Shown: in pieces, positions 34,271-42,189 of the stretch
Layout of the letters: each line of letters begins with the position of its first letter
Numbering within the stretch: the stretch's first letter is position 1
From: CAWCLK01 sp963796225
Lineage (GTDB): Bacteria > Actinomycetota > Nitriliruptoria > Nitriliruptorales > Nitriliruptoraceae
NCBI GenBank assembly: GCA_963796225.1
Contig: CAWCLK010000006.1
Coordinates: 124,001 to 188,000 of the forward strand
Reading direction: 5' to 3'
DNA length: 64,000 nucleotides
The notes under the pieces: generated by a model
The model's input: the letters and a program-made list of their open reading frames with translations, nothing else
What the model was told of the DNA's origin: nothing
Database searches by the model: none
Translations under genes and position numbers: made by a program

Positions 34271-35134
34271 ATGGCCGACCTGGCGGTCGAGCGCCGAATT
34301 TCGCCCGAGGACGTGGCAATCGTGAACGAGCAGCGAGGACGCCGGAGCAGCGCCGATCGGGACCGCCGTGGTGGCGACCGCGATCGGCGCGGCGGGGGCC
34401 GTGACGACGCGCCCCGCGAGCGTGACGAACGCCCCATGCGCCGGTCCCGACCGCGCGCGCCTCGTCCCAACCTGCCCGAGGGCGTGCGTCCGACCCTTCC
34501 CGGCGAGGTCCGGCGTGAGGTCAAGCAGCACGTCCGGGGCAAGGAGCTCGCGGACGAGGTCGGGCTGTGCATCATGCTGGCCGGCGACGCCATCGACGCG
34601 GACGACCCCGACGAGGCGCTGCCCTACGTGGCCTGGGCCAAGGAGGTCGCACCCCGGGCCCCCGTGATCCGCGAAGCGCTCGCCGTCGCCCACTACCTGC
34701 GGGGCGACTTCAAGGCCGCGCTCAACGAGCTGCGGGCCTACCGCCGCCTGTCGGGGGCCAACGACCAGGACCACCTGCTCGCCGACTGCATGCGCGCCAC
34801 CGGGCACTCGGCCACCGAGGTCGGCCAGGTGGTGCAGGCCATGGTCGACAGCGACGCGCCGGCGGACCGCCGGCTCGAGGCCCTGCTGATCTGGGCCGGG
34901 GCGGTGGCCGACGCCGGCGACCTCGCGGCCGGACGAGCCGTGCTCCGTCGTGCGGACCGGGCCCTGGTGGACGCCGCCGGTGACGACGCCCGCGACCGGC
35001 TGACCTACGTCGCCGGCGACCTCGCGGCCCGGGCCGGGGACACCGACGCTGCCCGCCGGGCGTTCGAACGGCTCGTCGAGCGAGCCGAGGACCCCTACGA
35101 CGCCGCCGAACGCCTGGCCGCCCTCGAGGGCTGA
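34271..35134 (+). CDS. TPR-like repeat protein with charged low-complexity N-terminus
   Basis: Soluble 287-residue protein. The first 70 residues are rich in Arg, Asp and Gly (RDRRGGDRDRRGGGRDD) and probably disordered. From about residue 80 the sequence is all-helical, with TPR-like spacing of Ala/Leu-rich helix pairs (AIDADDPDEALPYVAWAKEVAP, by its parts; GDFKAALNELRAYRRLSG; GDTDAARRAFERLVERA). The position beside the tlyA block corresponds to a hypothetical TPR protein in mycobacteria (recalled as Rv1691). ATG 34271, immediately after the rRNA terminator, lacks a ribosome binding site. GTG 34322 is an alternative. The function is unknown. Confidence 0.75.
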   Translation: MADLAVERRISPEDVAIVNEQRGRRSSADRDRRGGDRDRRGGGRDDAPRERDERPMRRSRPRAPRPNLPEGVRPTLPGEVRREVKQHVRGKELADEVGLCIMLAGDAIDADDPDEALPYVAWAKEVAPRAPVIREALAVAHYLRGDFKAALNELRAYRRLSGANDQDHLLADCMRATGHSATEVGQVVQAMVDSDAPADRRLEALLIWAGAVADAGDLAAGRAVLRRADRALVDAAGDDARDRLTYVAGDLAARAGDTDAARRAFERLVERAEDPYDAAERLAALEG

Positions 35135-35212
35135 CGGGCCCGCCCCGACCTCGCCGCCGGGGTCTCCGAACCACCTCGCGTCCGACCCGTTCGTCGACGC
35201 CAGAGGTGCCCC

Positions 35213-36187
35213 ATGGCCACCACGGTCGCCGCCCCGCCGCAGGTCCGCGGGACCGAGCCGATGTCGCCCACCCATCGCCGCATCCACCGCAGCTTCGTGC
35301 TGGTGAACACCGTCGTCCCGCTGGTCGGCGTCGGCGCGGCGCTGGTCGGCCTGTGGGGGTGGGGCGTCACGGGGCTCGACCTGGTGCTCCTGGTCGCCGG
35401 CCACGTGCTGACCACGCTCGGCATCACCGTCGGGTTCCATCGGATGCTCACGCACGGTGGCCTGCGGGCTCCGGCACCGATCCGCGCGACCTTCGCCGTC
35501 CTGGGCACGCTCGCCATGCAGGGACCGGTCCTGATGTGGTGCGCCGACCACCGGCGCCACCACGCCTACTCCGACCAGGTCGGGGACCCGCACTCGCCCC
35601 ACCTCGAGGAGGGCGTGGGGATCCTCGCCACGGTGCGCGGACTGTGGTTCGCCCACGTGGGGTGGATGTTCGCCCCGGTCCGCACGGACCCCGACGAGTG
35701 GGCGCCCGACCTGGTCGCCGACCCGGTGGTTCGGCGCGTCGACCGGCTGTACGTGCCGCTGGTCGCGGTCTCGCTGGGCCTGCCGGCGCTGATCGGCTGG
35801 GCCGCGACCGGGACGGGCGCCGGCGCGCTGCGGGCCTTCGTGTGGGGCGGGCTCGTGCGCGTGTTCCTCCAGCTGCACACGACCTGGAGCATCAACTCGA
35901 TCTGCCACGTGTTCGGCCGGCGGACCTACACGTCGCGGGACCGCGCCGCCAACGTGTGGTGGCTCGCGGTGCTGTCCATGGGGGAGAGCTGGCACAACAA
36001 CCACCACGCCTTCCCCAGCTCGGCCCGGCACGGTCTCGATCGCGGCCAGGTCGACCTGACCGCGACACTGATCGACGGGCTCGAGCGGGTGGGGCTGGTG
36101 CACGACGTACGGCGGCCCCCGGCGGGCCTGCGCGACCGCAAGCGGCTCACCCGACCGGCGTCAGGCTCCCGTCGTCCCGCCGGGTGA
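35213..36187 (+). CDS. Membrane fatty-acid (acyl-CoA delta-9 type) desaturase
   Basis: Di-iron membrane enzyme that would introduce a cis double bond into acyl chains. The three histidine boxes are HRMLTH (about residue 82), HRRHHAYSD (about 116) and HNNHHAFP (about 262), with the spacing of the stearoyl-CoA desaturase family. Two pairs of hydrophobic helices flank them. The length of 324 residues is normal. ATG 35213 follows AGAGG. The 3' end overlaps the converging metallo-beta-lactamase gene by about 41 bases. The electron donor and position of desaturation are not deducible. Confidence 0.93.
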   Translation: MATTVAAPPQVRGTEPMSPTHRRIHRSFVLVNTVVPLVGVGAALVGLWGWGVTGLDLVLLVAGHVLTTLGITVGFHRMLTHGGLRAPAPIRATFAVLGTLAMQGPVLMWCADHRRHHAYSDQVGDPHSPHLEEGVGILATVRGLWFAHVGWMFAPVRTDPDEWAPDLVADPVVRRVDRLYVPLVAVSLGLPALIGWAATGTGAGALRAFVWGGLVRVFLQLHTTWSINSICHVFGRRTYTSRDRAANVWWLAVLSMGESWHNNHHAFPSSARHGLDRGQVDLTATLIDGLERVGLVHDVRRPPAGLRDRKRLTRPASGSRRPAG

Positions 36188-37128
36188 AGTAGCGCAGCAG
36201 CCCCGCCGCGTTCGACCGGGTGCCCGAGAGCAGCTCGATGCGCTTCTCGCCGTCCGGGTCGTCCTCGATCGCGGCGGCGTCGACCTCGTCGGCGAACCGA
36301 TGCGCCAGGGTCTCGGCGACGTGGTCGAGCTCGGACGACTCGTGGTACGCCGCCTCGGCCGTGGCCGCCCACATCCGCAGGCGGTCGACCGCTTCCTCCA
36401 GCGCCTGGTCGGGTGGGTCGACCGGGCCGTAGTGGGTCAGGTACAGGCGGGTCGGCTCGAGCTGCTGGTAGCGGGCCAGCGAGTCCAGGGCGGCTTCGAG
36501 GTGGAAGTCGGCCGGCGGGGTGGCGGGGCGGATGTGGGTCATGCCGGGCAGCTTCACGCCGACGGAGTCGCCGGAGAACAGCGCCCCGGTCCCGTGGTCG
36601 AGCACCCCGAGGTGGTGCTTGGCGTGGCCGGGGGTGTAGAGCAGCTCGAGCTCGCGGCCGCCCGCCGAGGTCGACCCGGTCGCCGTCGGTGGCGGCGACG
36701 ATGCGGTCCTGGTCGATGGGGGTGCAGGGCCCGTAGACCGTGTCGAACATCGGGCCGTAGACCTGCTTGGCCGACCGGTTCAGCCGTTCCGGGTCGTGCA
36801 TGTGCTTCGCCCCGACGTCGCAGACGACCACCTTCGCGTGCGGGAACGCGGCCGCCACGTCACCCGCCCCGCCGGCGTGGTCGAGGTGGATGTGGGTGAG
36901 CACGAGGGTGGCGAGGTCCTCGGGGTCCATGCCGAGCGAGCGGAGCCCGTCCACGAGCCGGTCGACCGACAGCGCCGGTCCGCACTCGACCAGGGTGGGC
37001 CGGGGCGCGTCCAGCAGGTAGCCGGCCGTGACGTGGGTCATGCCGCCGGTCATCGTGTCGACGGCGATGATGCCGTCGTCGTACCGGTCGATGCGAGGCG
37101 GGGGAGGGGTGGTCTCGTCGTCGGCCAT
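36147..37128 (-). CDS. Metallo-beta-lactamase fold hydrolase (one apparent +1 frameshift)
   Basis: Glyoxalase-II-like hydrolase. The dinuclear metal motif HIHLDHAGG is at about residue 68. The second metal histidine lies in YTPGHAKHH after repair of a frame break (surplus base in GG at 36656-36657), and the third is in YLTHYGPVD. Repair gives 326 residues. ATG 37128 shares one base with the stop of the upstream M14 gene (TGATG), so it is the last gene of a minus-strand operon. The substrate is unknown; thioesters and lactones are usual for this subgroup. Confidence 0.9.
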
Positions 37129-38138
37129 CAGCTGTCCGAGTCGTCGGCGTCGTCCTCCTCGTCGGAGGGGTCGTCCTCCCAGGCGGGGCGGTCGCCCGGC
37201 ACGCCGATGTGGAGGACGGCGTCGCCCGGCGCGACCAGGGGGATGGTCGTCCCACCGATGACGACCCCGTCGACGGGGGACTCCATGGTCGCACGTTCGG
37301 CGCCCAGCGGGCTGGTGGTCGTCCAGACGGGCTGGCCCTCCTCGACGCGGTCGCCCCAGCCGACCTGCAGCTCGAGGATCCCGCCCCGGTCGGCACGCAA
37401 CCAGGTGGATTCGTGCATCACCAGCGGCGGTGGGGCCGGCGGCGGGGCGTCCTCGACCATGGCCAGGTGGTGCATCACCCGCAGGATCCCGTCGGTGCCG
37501 ATGCGGATCGCCTCGTCGTCGAACCGGAGCGGCTCGCCGGCCTCGTAGGTCAGCACGGGCACGCCCCGCTGCCGGGCCGATTCGCGCATGGACCCCGCGC
37601 GCAGGGAGGCGTCGAGGACGTACGGGGCGCCGAAGGCCTGCGCGAGGGTCAGCGCGTCCGTGTCCGAGGTGTCGATGCGCAGCTGCGGCACGTTCGCCCG
37701 TCGGTTGGCGGCCGTGTGCAGGTCGATCCCCGCCGTGGACCCGCGGACGACCTCCTCGTGGAGGATGCGGGCGATGCGGGCGGCCATCGAGCCGCGCGAG
37801 GTGCCGGGGAAGGACCGGTTGAGGTCGCGCCGGTCCGGCAGGTACCGCGACCGGATCTGGGCCCCGAGGACGTTCGCGATGGGCACGACGATCACCGCCC
37901 CGCACAGCGTGGCGGGATCGAGCTCGACCAGCAGCTGCTGGCAGATCGCGATGCCGTTGAGCTCGTCGCCGTGGATGGCCGCCGTGACGAAGATGGTCGG
38001 GCCGTTGCCGGCGCCGTTGACCACCGCCATCGGCAGCGTGGTGCGGTCACCGGTGTACGACTCGCTGACAAGCGGGGCCAGGTCCCGTCGTTCGCCCGGG
38101 GGGACGTATGCGCCGGCGACCGTGAGCGACTCGGTCAC
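37128..38138 (-). CDS. M14-family deacylase (succinylglutamate desuccinylase/aspartoacylase type)
   Basis: Zinc-dependent amide hydrolase of the AstE/AspA group. The zinc ligands lie in IHGDEL (about residue 55) and DLHTAA (about 142). RRDLNRSFPG (about 100) is the substrate-binding motif of the family. A C-terminal barrel-like domain (VDGVVIGGT) and a highly acidic tail (DPSDEEDDADDSDS) follow. The length is 336 residues. GTG 38138 overlaps the upstream stop (GTGA). In other bacteria this family often accompanies RimB-like proteases and the RimK glutamate ligase; here RimB is adjacent, but RimK is not in the window. Confidence 0.9.
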   Translation of the reverse strand: MTESLTVAGAYVPPGERRDLAPLVSESYTGDRTTLPMAVVNGAGNGPTIFVTAAIHGDELNGIAICQQLLVELDPATLCGAVIVVPIANVLGAQIRSRYLPDRRDLNRSFPGTSRGSMAARIARILHEEVVRGSTAGIDLHTAANRRANVPQLRIDTSDTDALTLAQAFGAPYVLDASLRAGSMRESARQRGVPVLTYEAGEPLRFDDEAIRIGTDGILRVMHHLAMVEDAPPPAPPPLVMHESTWLRADRGGILELQVGWGDRVEEGQPVWTTTSPLGAERATMESPVDGVVIGGTTIPLVAPGDAVLHIGVPGDRPAWEDDPSDEEDDADDSDS

Positions 38139-38612
38139 GGGGCGGGGCGCCGGGCAGGCGGTTCGGGCGTGTGCAGGTAGCCCGCGGCGGGGTCGACCAG
38201 GCAGGCGTCCTGCAACGTCAGGCGTCCGAGCAGCATCCGGAAGTTCATCAGGTCACGGGAGGTCAGGGTCACGTCGGCGACGACGTCGACCGGGCCGCAG
38301 GCGATCCGGGTGCGGACCACCGGGCGGTCCTCCTCCTTGCCGCCGGTGTCGCGCACGGACTTGCGCTGGACGGCCGGGGCCGTGATCTCGTGCCGGTGGG
38401 GATGCGTCCCGCCGTCCCGACAGGATCACGAAGGACAGCAGTGGCACCGTCTGGCCGTCGACCTCGGTGGTGCCGACCTCGGTGAGCTCCTCGACGTGCA
38501 GGGCACTGGTGCGCGCCCCGGTGTCGAGCTTGGCGCGCAGGCGCGGGATGCCCCAGTCGGGCAGGGCGACCTGTTCCTTCCAGCCCAGGACGGGCAACGC
38601 GTCACGTCGCAC
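38135..38612 (-). CDS. RimB-like retropepsin-type aspartic protease (one apparent +1 frameshift)
   Basis: Small protein of the family formerly called ATP-dependent zinc protease. It has the aspartic protease motif AKLDTGARTSALH (about residue 27) and the C-terminal landmark MNFRMLLGR...CLVDP. Frame continuity is lost at GGGG (38398-38401). With one base fewer the middle reads HRHEITAPAVQRKSVRDTGG and the whole is 158 residues, the family's size. GTG 38612 follows the SCP2-like gene by three bases, and the stop overlaps the M14 gene. Members are linked to glutamate modification by RimK. Confidence 0.88.
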
Positions 38613-38615
38613 GGG

Positions 38616-38912
38616 CTACAGCACCGCCCGGAGGCGCAGCAGGTCGGTCATGGACGCCTCGAGTCGGACGCGTTGGCGTGCATAGGCGTCCCGGAACGGC
38701 AACGACCCGTCGGCGAGCTGGACCAGGTCCGCGCAGGCCACGTGGATGCGGATGTCCGCCCGCGGCGCCGCTCCCGGGACGAGGTCGCCCAGCTGGCCCG
38801 AGCGCCACGTCGCGTGGTACATCAGGTCCGGTTCGGTGCAGACGGTCTCGATCGTCCGGCGGGACGGCAGCATCGCCCGGTAACCCGAGTCCAGGGTGGT
38901 CAGTCGGCCCAC
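38616..38912 (-). CDS. SCP2-like small protein (start uncertain)
   Basis: The C-terminal part fits an SCP2/sterol-carrier-like fold (ADIRIHVACADLVQLADGSLPF and MTDLLRLRAVL, by their parts), which commonly binds lipids. The only normal start in frame is GTG 38912, giving 98 residues. However, the same frame is open upstream and looks coding back to about 38995 (hydrophobic VAATVAALS, then TLTTVEQVEASIGAL), with no ATG, GTG or TTG before it meets the divergent reductase gene. Either the true start is non-canonical or altered by a sequence error. It is probably the first gene of the minus-strand operon. Confidence 0.6.
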   Translation of the reverse strand: MGRLTTLDSGYRAMLPSRRTIETVCTEPDLMYHATWRSGQLGDLVPGAAPRADIRIHVACADLVQLADGSLPFRDAYARQRVRLEASMTDLLRLRAVL

Positions 38913-39022
38913 CAGCGCCCCGATGGACGCCTCGACCTGTTCGACGGTGGTGAGCGTGCGGGTCTCCTGCGCCGGGATCGACAGCGCGGCGACGGTAGCA
39001 GCGACCAGGATGGAGACGCAGG

Positions 39023-39761
39023 ATGCGCCAGTGGCAGCCCAACCGGGGTGAGCAGCCCCTCGACACCGTCTACGCCGACCTGCCCGTGGCGGCCGGCACG
39101 CGGTGGGTGGGGCTGAACATGGTCAGCAGCCTCGACGGGGCGGTCACGGTCGACGGTGTCTCGGGACCGTTGGGCGGCGAGGGCGACCGGGCCGGGTTCC
39201 GCGCCCTGCGCGGGGCGGCCGACGTCATCCTCGTGGGGGCGGGCACGGCCCGCGCCGAGCAGTACGGGCCGCCCCGCCCGTCGCCCGAGGTGCGGGCAGC
39301 ACGCGCGGGGCGCGGCCAGGCGGAGGTCCCGGCGGTGGCCGTCGTCAGCCGCAGCCTGGACCTCACGGGCGCGGACCGGCTGCTGGCCAGCGACGCGGAC
39401 GTGGTCGTGGTGACCACCGACGACGCCCCGGCCGAGCGCGTCGAGGCGCTGCAGGCGCGGGGCGTGCTCGTGGTGGCCACGGGGCCCGGCGAGGTGGACC
39501 TGCCCGCCGGGCTGGACGCCCTGGCCGAGCAGGGCTGGACGCGGGTGCTGTGCGAGGGCGGCCCACGCCTCAACCGGGACCTGCTGGACGCCGAGCTGGT
39601 CGACGAGGTGTTCGTCACCGTGGCGCCCACCCTCGTCGGCGGGGACGGTCCCGGCATCGTGCACGGGGCGCTGCCCGCCCCCGTCTCCCTCGACCTCGTG
39701 GAGGGCCGGGTGCATGGCGGCAGAGCTGCTCCTGCGGTACGCGGTTCGCCGGCGCCGGTAG
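39023..39761 (+). CDS. RibD C-terminal-type pyrimidine reductase (one apparent +1 frameshift near end)
   Basis: NADPH-dependent reductase of the RibD-C/dihydrofolate-reductase fold, related to the riboflavin-pathway pyrimidine reductase. GLNMVSSLDGAVTVDG (residues 30-45), VILVGAGTARAEQYG (about 72) and LCEGGPRLNRDLL (about 174) are conserved. The frame slips at GG (39719-39720). Correcting it gives AELLLRYAVRRRR and a TAG at 39759-39761, 245 residues. That TAG forms part of a TAGGCT promoter-like element for the next gene. No deaminase domain or other rib genes are nearby, so the substrate is open. Confidence 0.85.
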
Positions 39762-39791
39762 GCTCGCCGCGGCCCGAGGGATGGTGCGTCG

Positions 39792-40130
39792 GTGAAGGTC
39801 GCAGACAACGTGGACACCGGGATTCAACGCTACGTCGAGGCCCTCAGCGGCGTCACGGCGCTGACCCGCGCCAGCGCGGAACGGATCGCGCGGCAGCTGG
39901 CACGCCAGGGCGAGGTCGCCACCGACCAGGTCGGCGAGGTCGTCCAGGACCTGCTGGAACGCTCGCGCCACAACCGCGAGGTGCTCGGGTCGCTCGTGGC
40001 GGCCGAGGTCCAGCGGGTCGTGCGCAGCATGGGGCTGGCGACCAACGACGAGGTCCTGGCCCTGCGCAAGCAGGTGGCCGACCTCAAGCGCGAGGTCGCC
40101 CAGGTCACCCGGCAGCAGGACGGACGATGA
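39792..40130 (+). CDS. Small helical protein, phasin-like
   Basis: A 112-residue acidic/basic helical protein with a C-terminal coiled coil (LRKQVADLKREVAQVTRQQ). The pattern VATDQVGEVVQDLLERSR resembles polyhydroxyalkanoate granule-associated (phasin-like) proteins, but the match is weak. GTG 39792 lies 31 bases after the reductase TAG. The stop overlaps the next ATG (ATGA). It is equivalent in position to small hypothetical genes before tlyA in mycobacteria. Confidence 0.75.
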   Translation: MKVADNVDTGIQRYVEALSGVTALTRASAERIARQLARQGEVATDQVGEVVQDLLERSRHNREVLGSLVAAEVQRVVRSMGLATNDEVLALRKQVADLKREVAQVTRQQDGR

Positions 40131-40372
40131 CCGACGCGCCCCGCCCCGACGGTCCGGCCCTCCACCTGGTCCCCGGTCACGCCCACGCGCAGCCCGACCA
40201 GCTCGAGCAGCCCGACCCGGACGTGGCCACCCCCGAGGCCGACGCGGACCGCGACCCGCTGCTGGCCCGGGCGGAACGCATCGCGGACCTGCCGCTGGGC
40301 GAACGCCCGGCCGCCTTCGACGGGCTCAACCGGGCCGTCGTGGCCGAGCTGAACCAGCTCGAGGAGGGCTGA
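40127..40372 (+). CDS. Small acidic protein upstream of tlyA
   Basis: An 81-residue acidic protein, rich in Pro, Asp and Ala in its first half (PDQLEQPDPDVATPEADADRD, by its parts), ending in a short helix (RAVVAELNQLEEG). It starts at ATG 40127 overlapping the previous stop and ends just before tlyA. Mycobacteria have a comparable short gene at this place. No function is known. Confidence 0.7.
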   Translation: MTDAPRPDGPALHLVPGHAHAQPDQLEQPDPDVATPEADADRDPLLARAERIADLPLGERPAAFDGLNRAVVAELNQLEEG

Positions 40373-40391
40373 CGCCATCGCCACGCGGCGT

Positions 40392-41199
40392 GTGCGGCTG
40401 GACGCCGAGCTCGTCCGGCGCGGGCTGGTGTCCTCGCGGGCCGAGGCGCAGGAGGCCGTGGCCGCCGGCCTCGTGACCGTCGACGGCGCCCCCGCGCTCA
40501 AGTCCGCCGACCCAGGTGCACGCCGGGCAGGCCCTGACCGTGGAGGCCCCGCCCCGCCGCTTCGTGTCGCGGGGCGGCGAGAAGCTCGACCACGCCCTCG
40601 ACCGGTTCGGCGTCGACGTGCAGGGGCGGTACGCGATCGACGCCGGCATGTCCACGGGCGGGTTCACCGACTGCCTGCTGCAGCGGGGCGCGGCCCACGT
40701 GGTCGGCTACGACGTGGGGTACGGCCAGGTCCACGAGCGGCTGCGCACGCACGCGCAGGTCACCGTGTGCGAACGGACCAACATCCGCGACGTGGCACCC
40801 GAGGACGTCCCGCCCCCGCCCCGTGACCTGGTGGTGTGCGACGTGTCGTTCATCGCGCTGCGCCTGGTGCTGCCGGTCCTGCGCGCGCTGGTGACCCCCG
40901 ACGGCGAGGCGGTGGTGCTCGTCAAGCCGCAGTTCGAGGCGGACCGGACCGAGGTCGGCAAGGGCGGCGTGGTGCGCGACCCCGAGGTCTGGCACCGCGT
41001 GCTGGTCGAGGTGCTGGTGGAGGCGGCCCGGCTAGGGTGGGGCCGCGGTGACGCCACGGCGTCGCCGCTGCTGGGGCCCGCCGGCAACGTCGAGTTCCTG
41101 GCCCACCTGGCGGTCGGGGACGACCCGGGGACCGCCCGGGTCGACGCCGTCGCGCGCGCCGCGGTGGACGAGGGCCGCGCCCGCGTCGCCTCCGCGTGA
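40392..41199 (+). CDS. tlyA: TlyA-type rRNA 2'-O-methyltransferase (one apparent +1 frameshift)
   Basis: S4 RNA-binding domain (RLDAELVRRGLVSSRAEAQ, residues 2-20) plus a Rossmann methyltransferase domain. FVSRGGEKLDHAL (about 58), AIDAGMSTGGFTDCLLQRGA with the SAM-binding aspartate, and LVKPQFEADR with the catalytic Lys are seen. TlyA methylates 16S and 23S rRNA and sets capreomycin sensitivity. The frame breaks at CCC (40511-40513); removing one C gives DQVHAGQALTVE and 268 residues. GTG 40392 is the first normal start, but the family usually has four or five more residues, and an in-frame ATC (40377) stands where an ATG is expected. Confidence 0.9.
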
Positions 41200-41257
41200 C
41201 CCCGGGGACCCGAACGACCTGGACCTGATCCGCGAGCCCGACGACAAGGAACCGGCC

Positions 41258-42109
41258 ATGAAGGTGGGCGTCGTCGTCCACTCGGGGCGGGAGGATTCCC
41301 GGGAGACCGCCGGCGTGGCGACCCGACTGCTGGTCGAGGCCGGCGTCGAGGTGGTGGTGGCGGACCAGGGCGACGACCCCGGCGCCGTCCCGGCCCCGAC
41401 GGTGGCGTCCGCGACCTTCCCGGACGGGCTCGACCTCGCGATCTCCTTCGGTGGCGACGGGACGTTCCTGCGAGCCGCCCACCTGTGCCGGGACGCGGGT
41501 GTGCCCGTGCTCGGGGTCAACCTGGGCCGGCTGGGCTTCCTCGCCGAGGTCGAACGTGACGACCTGCACGCCGCCCTGGCCAAGGTCCTGGACGGCGACG
41601 TCACCACCGAGGACCGCGCGACCCTCGAGGTCAGCGCCCACGGGCCGGACGGGGCGCAGCTGGCCTCCGGCTGGGCCCTCAACGAGGTCTCGGTGGAGAA
41701 GTCCGCCCGTCAGCGGCTGCTGCTCATGGACGTCCACGTGGGCGACGGGCTCTACGCCAAGGTCCCCGCGGACGCCCTCGTGATCGCCACGACCACCGGC
41801 TCGACCGCCTACGCGCTGTCCGCCGGCGGCCCCATCCTGTCGCCCGAGGTCGAGGCCACCCTGGTGGTCCCCGTGGCGCCGCACAGCCTCTTCGACCGGA
41901 CCCTGGTCTGCGGGCCCGACGAGGTCATCCGGGTCGACCTGCCCGTCGACCAGCCCTCCGCCGTCGTGTCCTGCGACGGCCGCGAGCCGATCCTCGTGCC
42001 GGCCGGCGGCCACGTCCGCGCCGTCGGGGGCGGGGCGCCCGTGCGCCTGGTACGGGTCGGGCCGCCCGACTTCTACTCCCTGGTGCGCCGCAAGTTCGGG
42101 CTGCGCTGA
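41258..42109 (+). CDS. nadK: NAD kinase
   Basis: Makes NADP from NAD using ATP or polyphosphate. The catalytic GGDGT is in FGGDGTFLRAAH (about residue 67). The NE motif is in WALNEVSVEK, and TTTGSTAYALSAGGP (about 180) is the NAD-binding signature. The length is 283 residues. ATG 41258 follows AAGGA. The tlyA-nadK-recN order is conserved in actinobacteria. Confidence 0.96.
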   Translation: MKVGVVVHSGREDSRETAGVATRLLVEAGVEVVVADQGDDPGAVPAPTVASATFPDGLDLAISFGGDGTFLRAAHLCRDAGVPVLGVNLGRLGFLAEVERDDLHAALAKVLDGDVTTEDRATLEVSAHGPDGAQLASGWALNEVSVEKSARQRLLLMDVHVGDGLYAKVPADALVIATTTGSTAYALSAGGPILSPEVEATLVVPVAPHSLFDRTLVCGPDEVIRVDLPVDQPSAVVSCDGREPILVPAGGHVRAVGGGAPVRLVRVGPPDFYSLVRRKFGLR

Positions 42110-42189
42110 CCGGCTGCTGTTGACGGTTGTGCGGTCGGGCGCCCGCGCCTGCCTACCCTGCGCGCGACCTGCCGACGGGCGGTGGACGC

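Noticed and set aside
42110..42189. LexA (SOS) box and TTGACG promoter for recN
   Set aside because: No GAAC-N4-GTTC type palindrome is present, and the TTGACG has no -10 at a workable distance.
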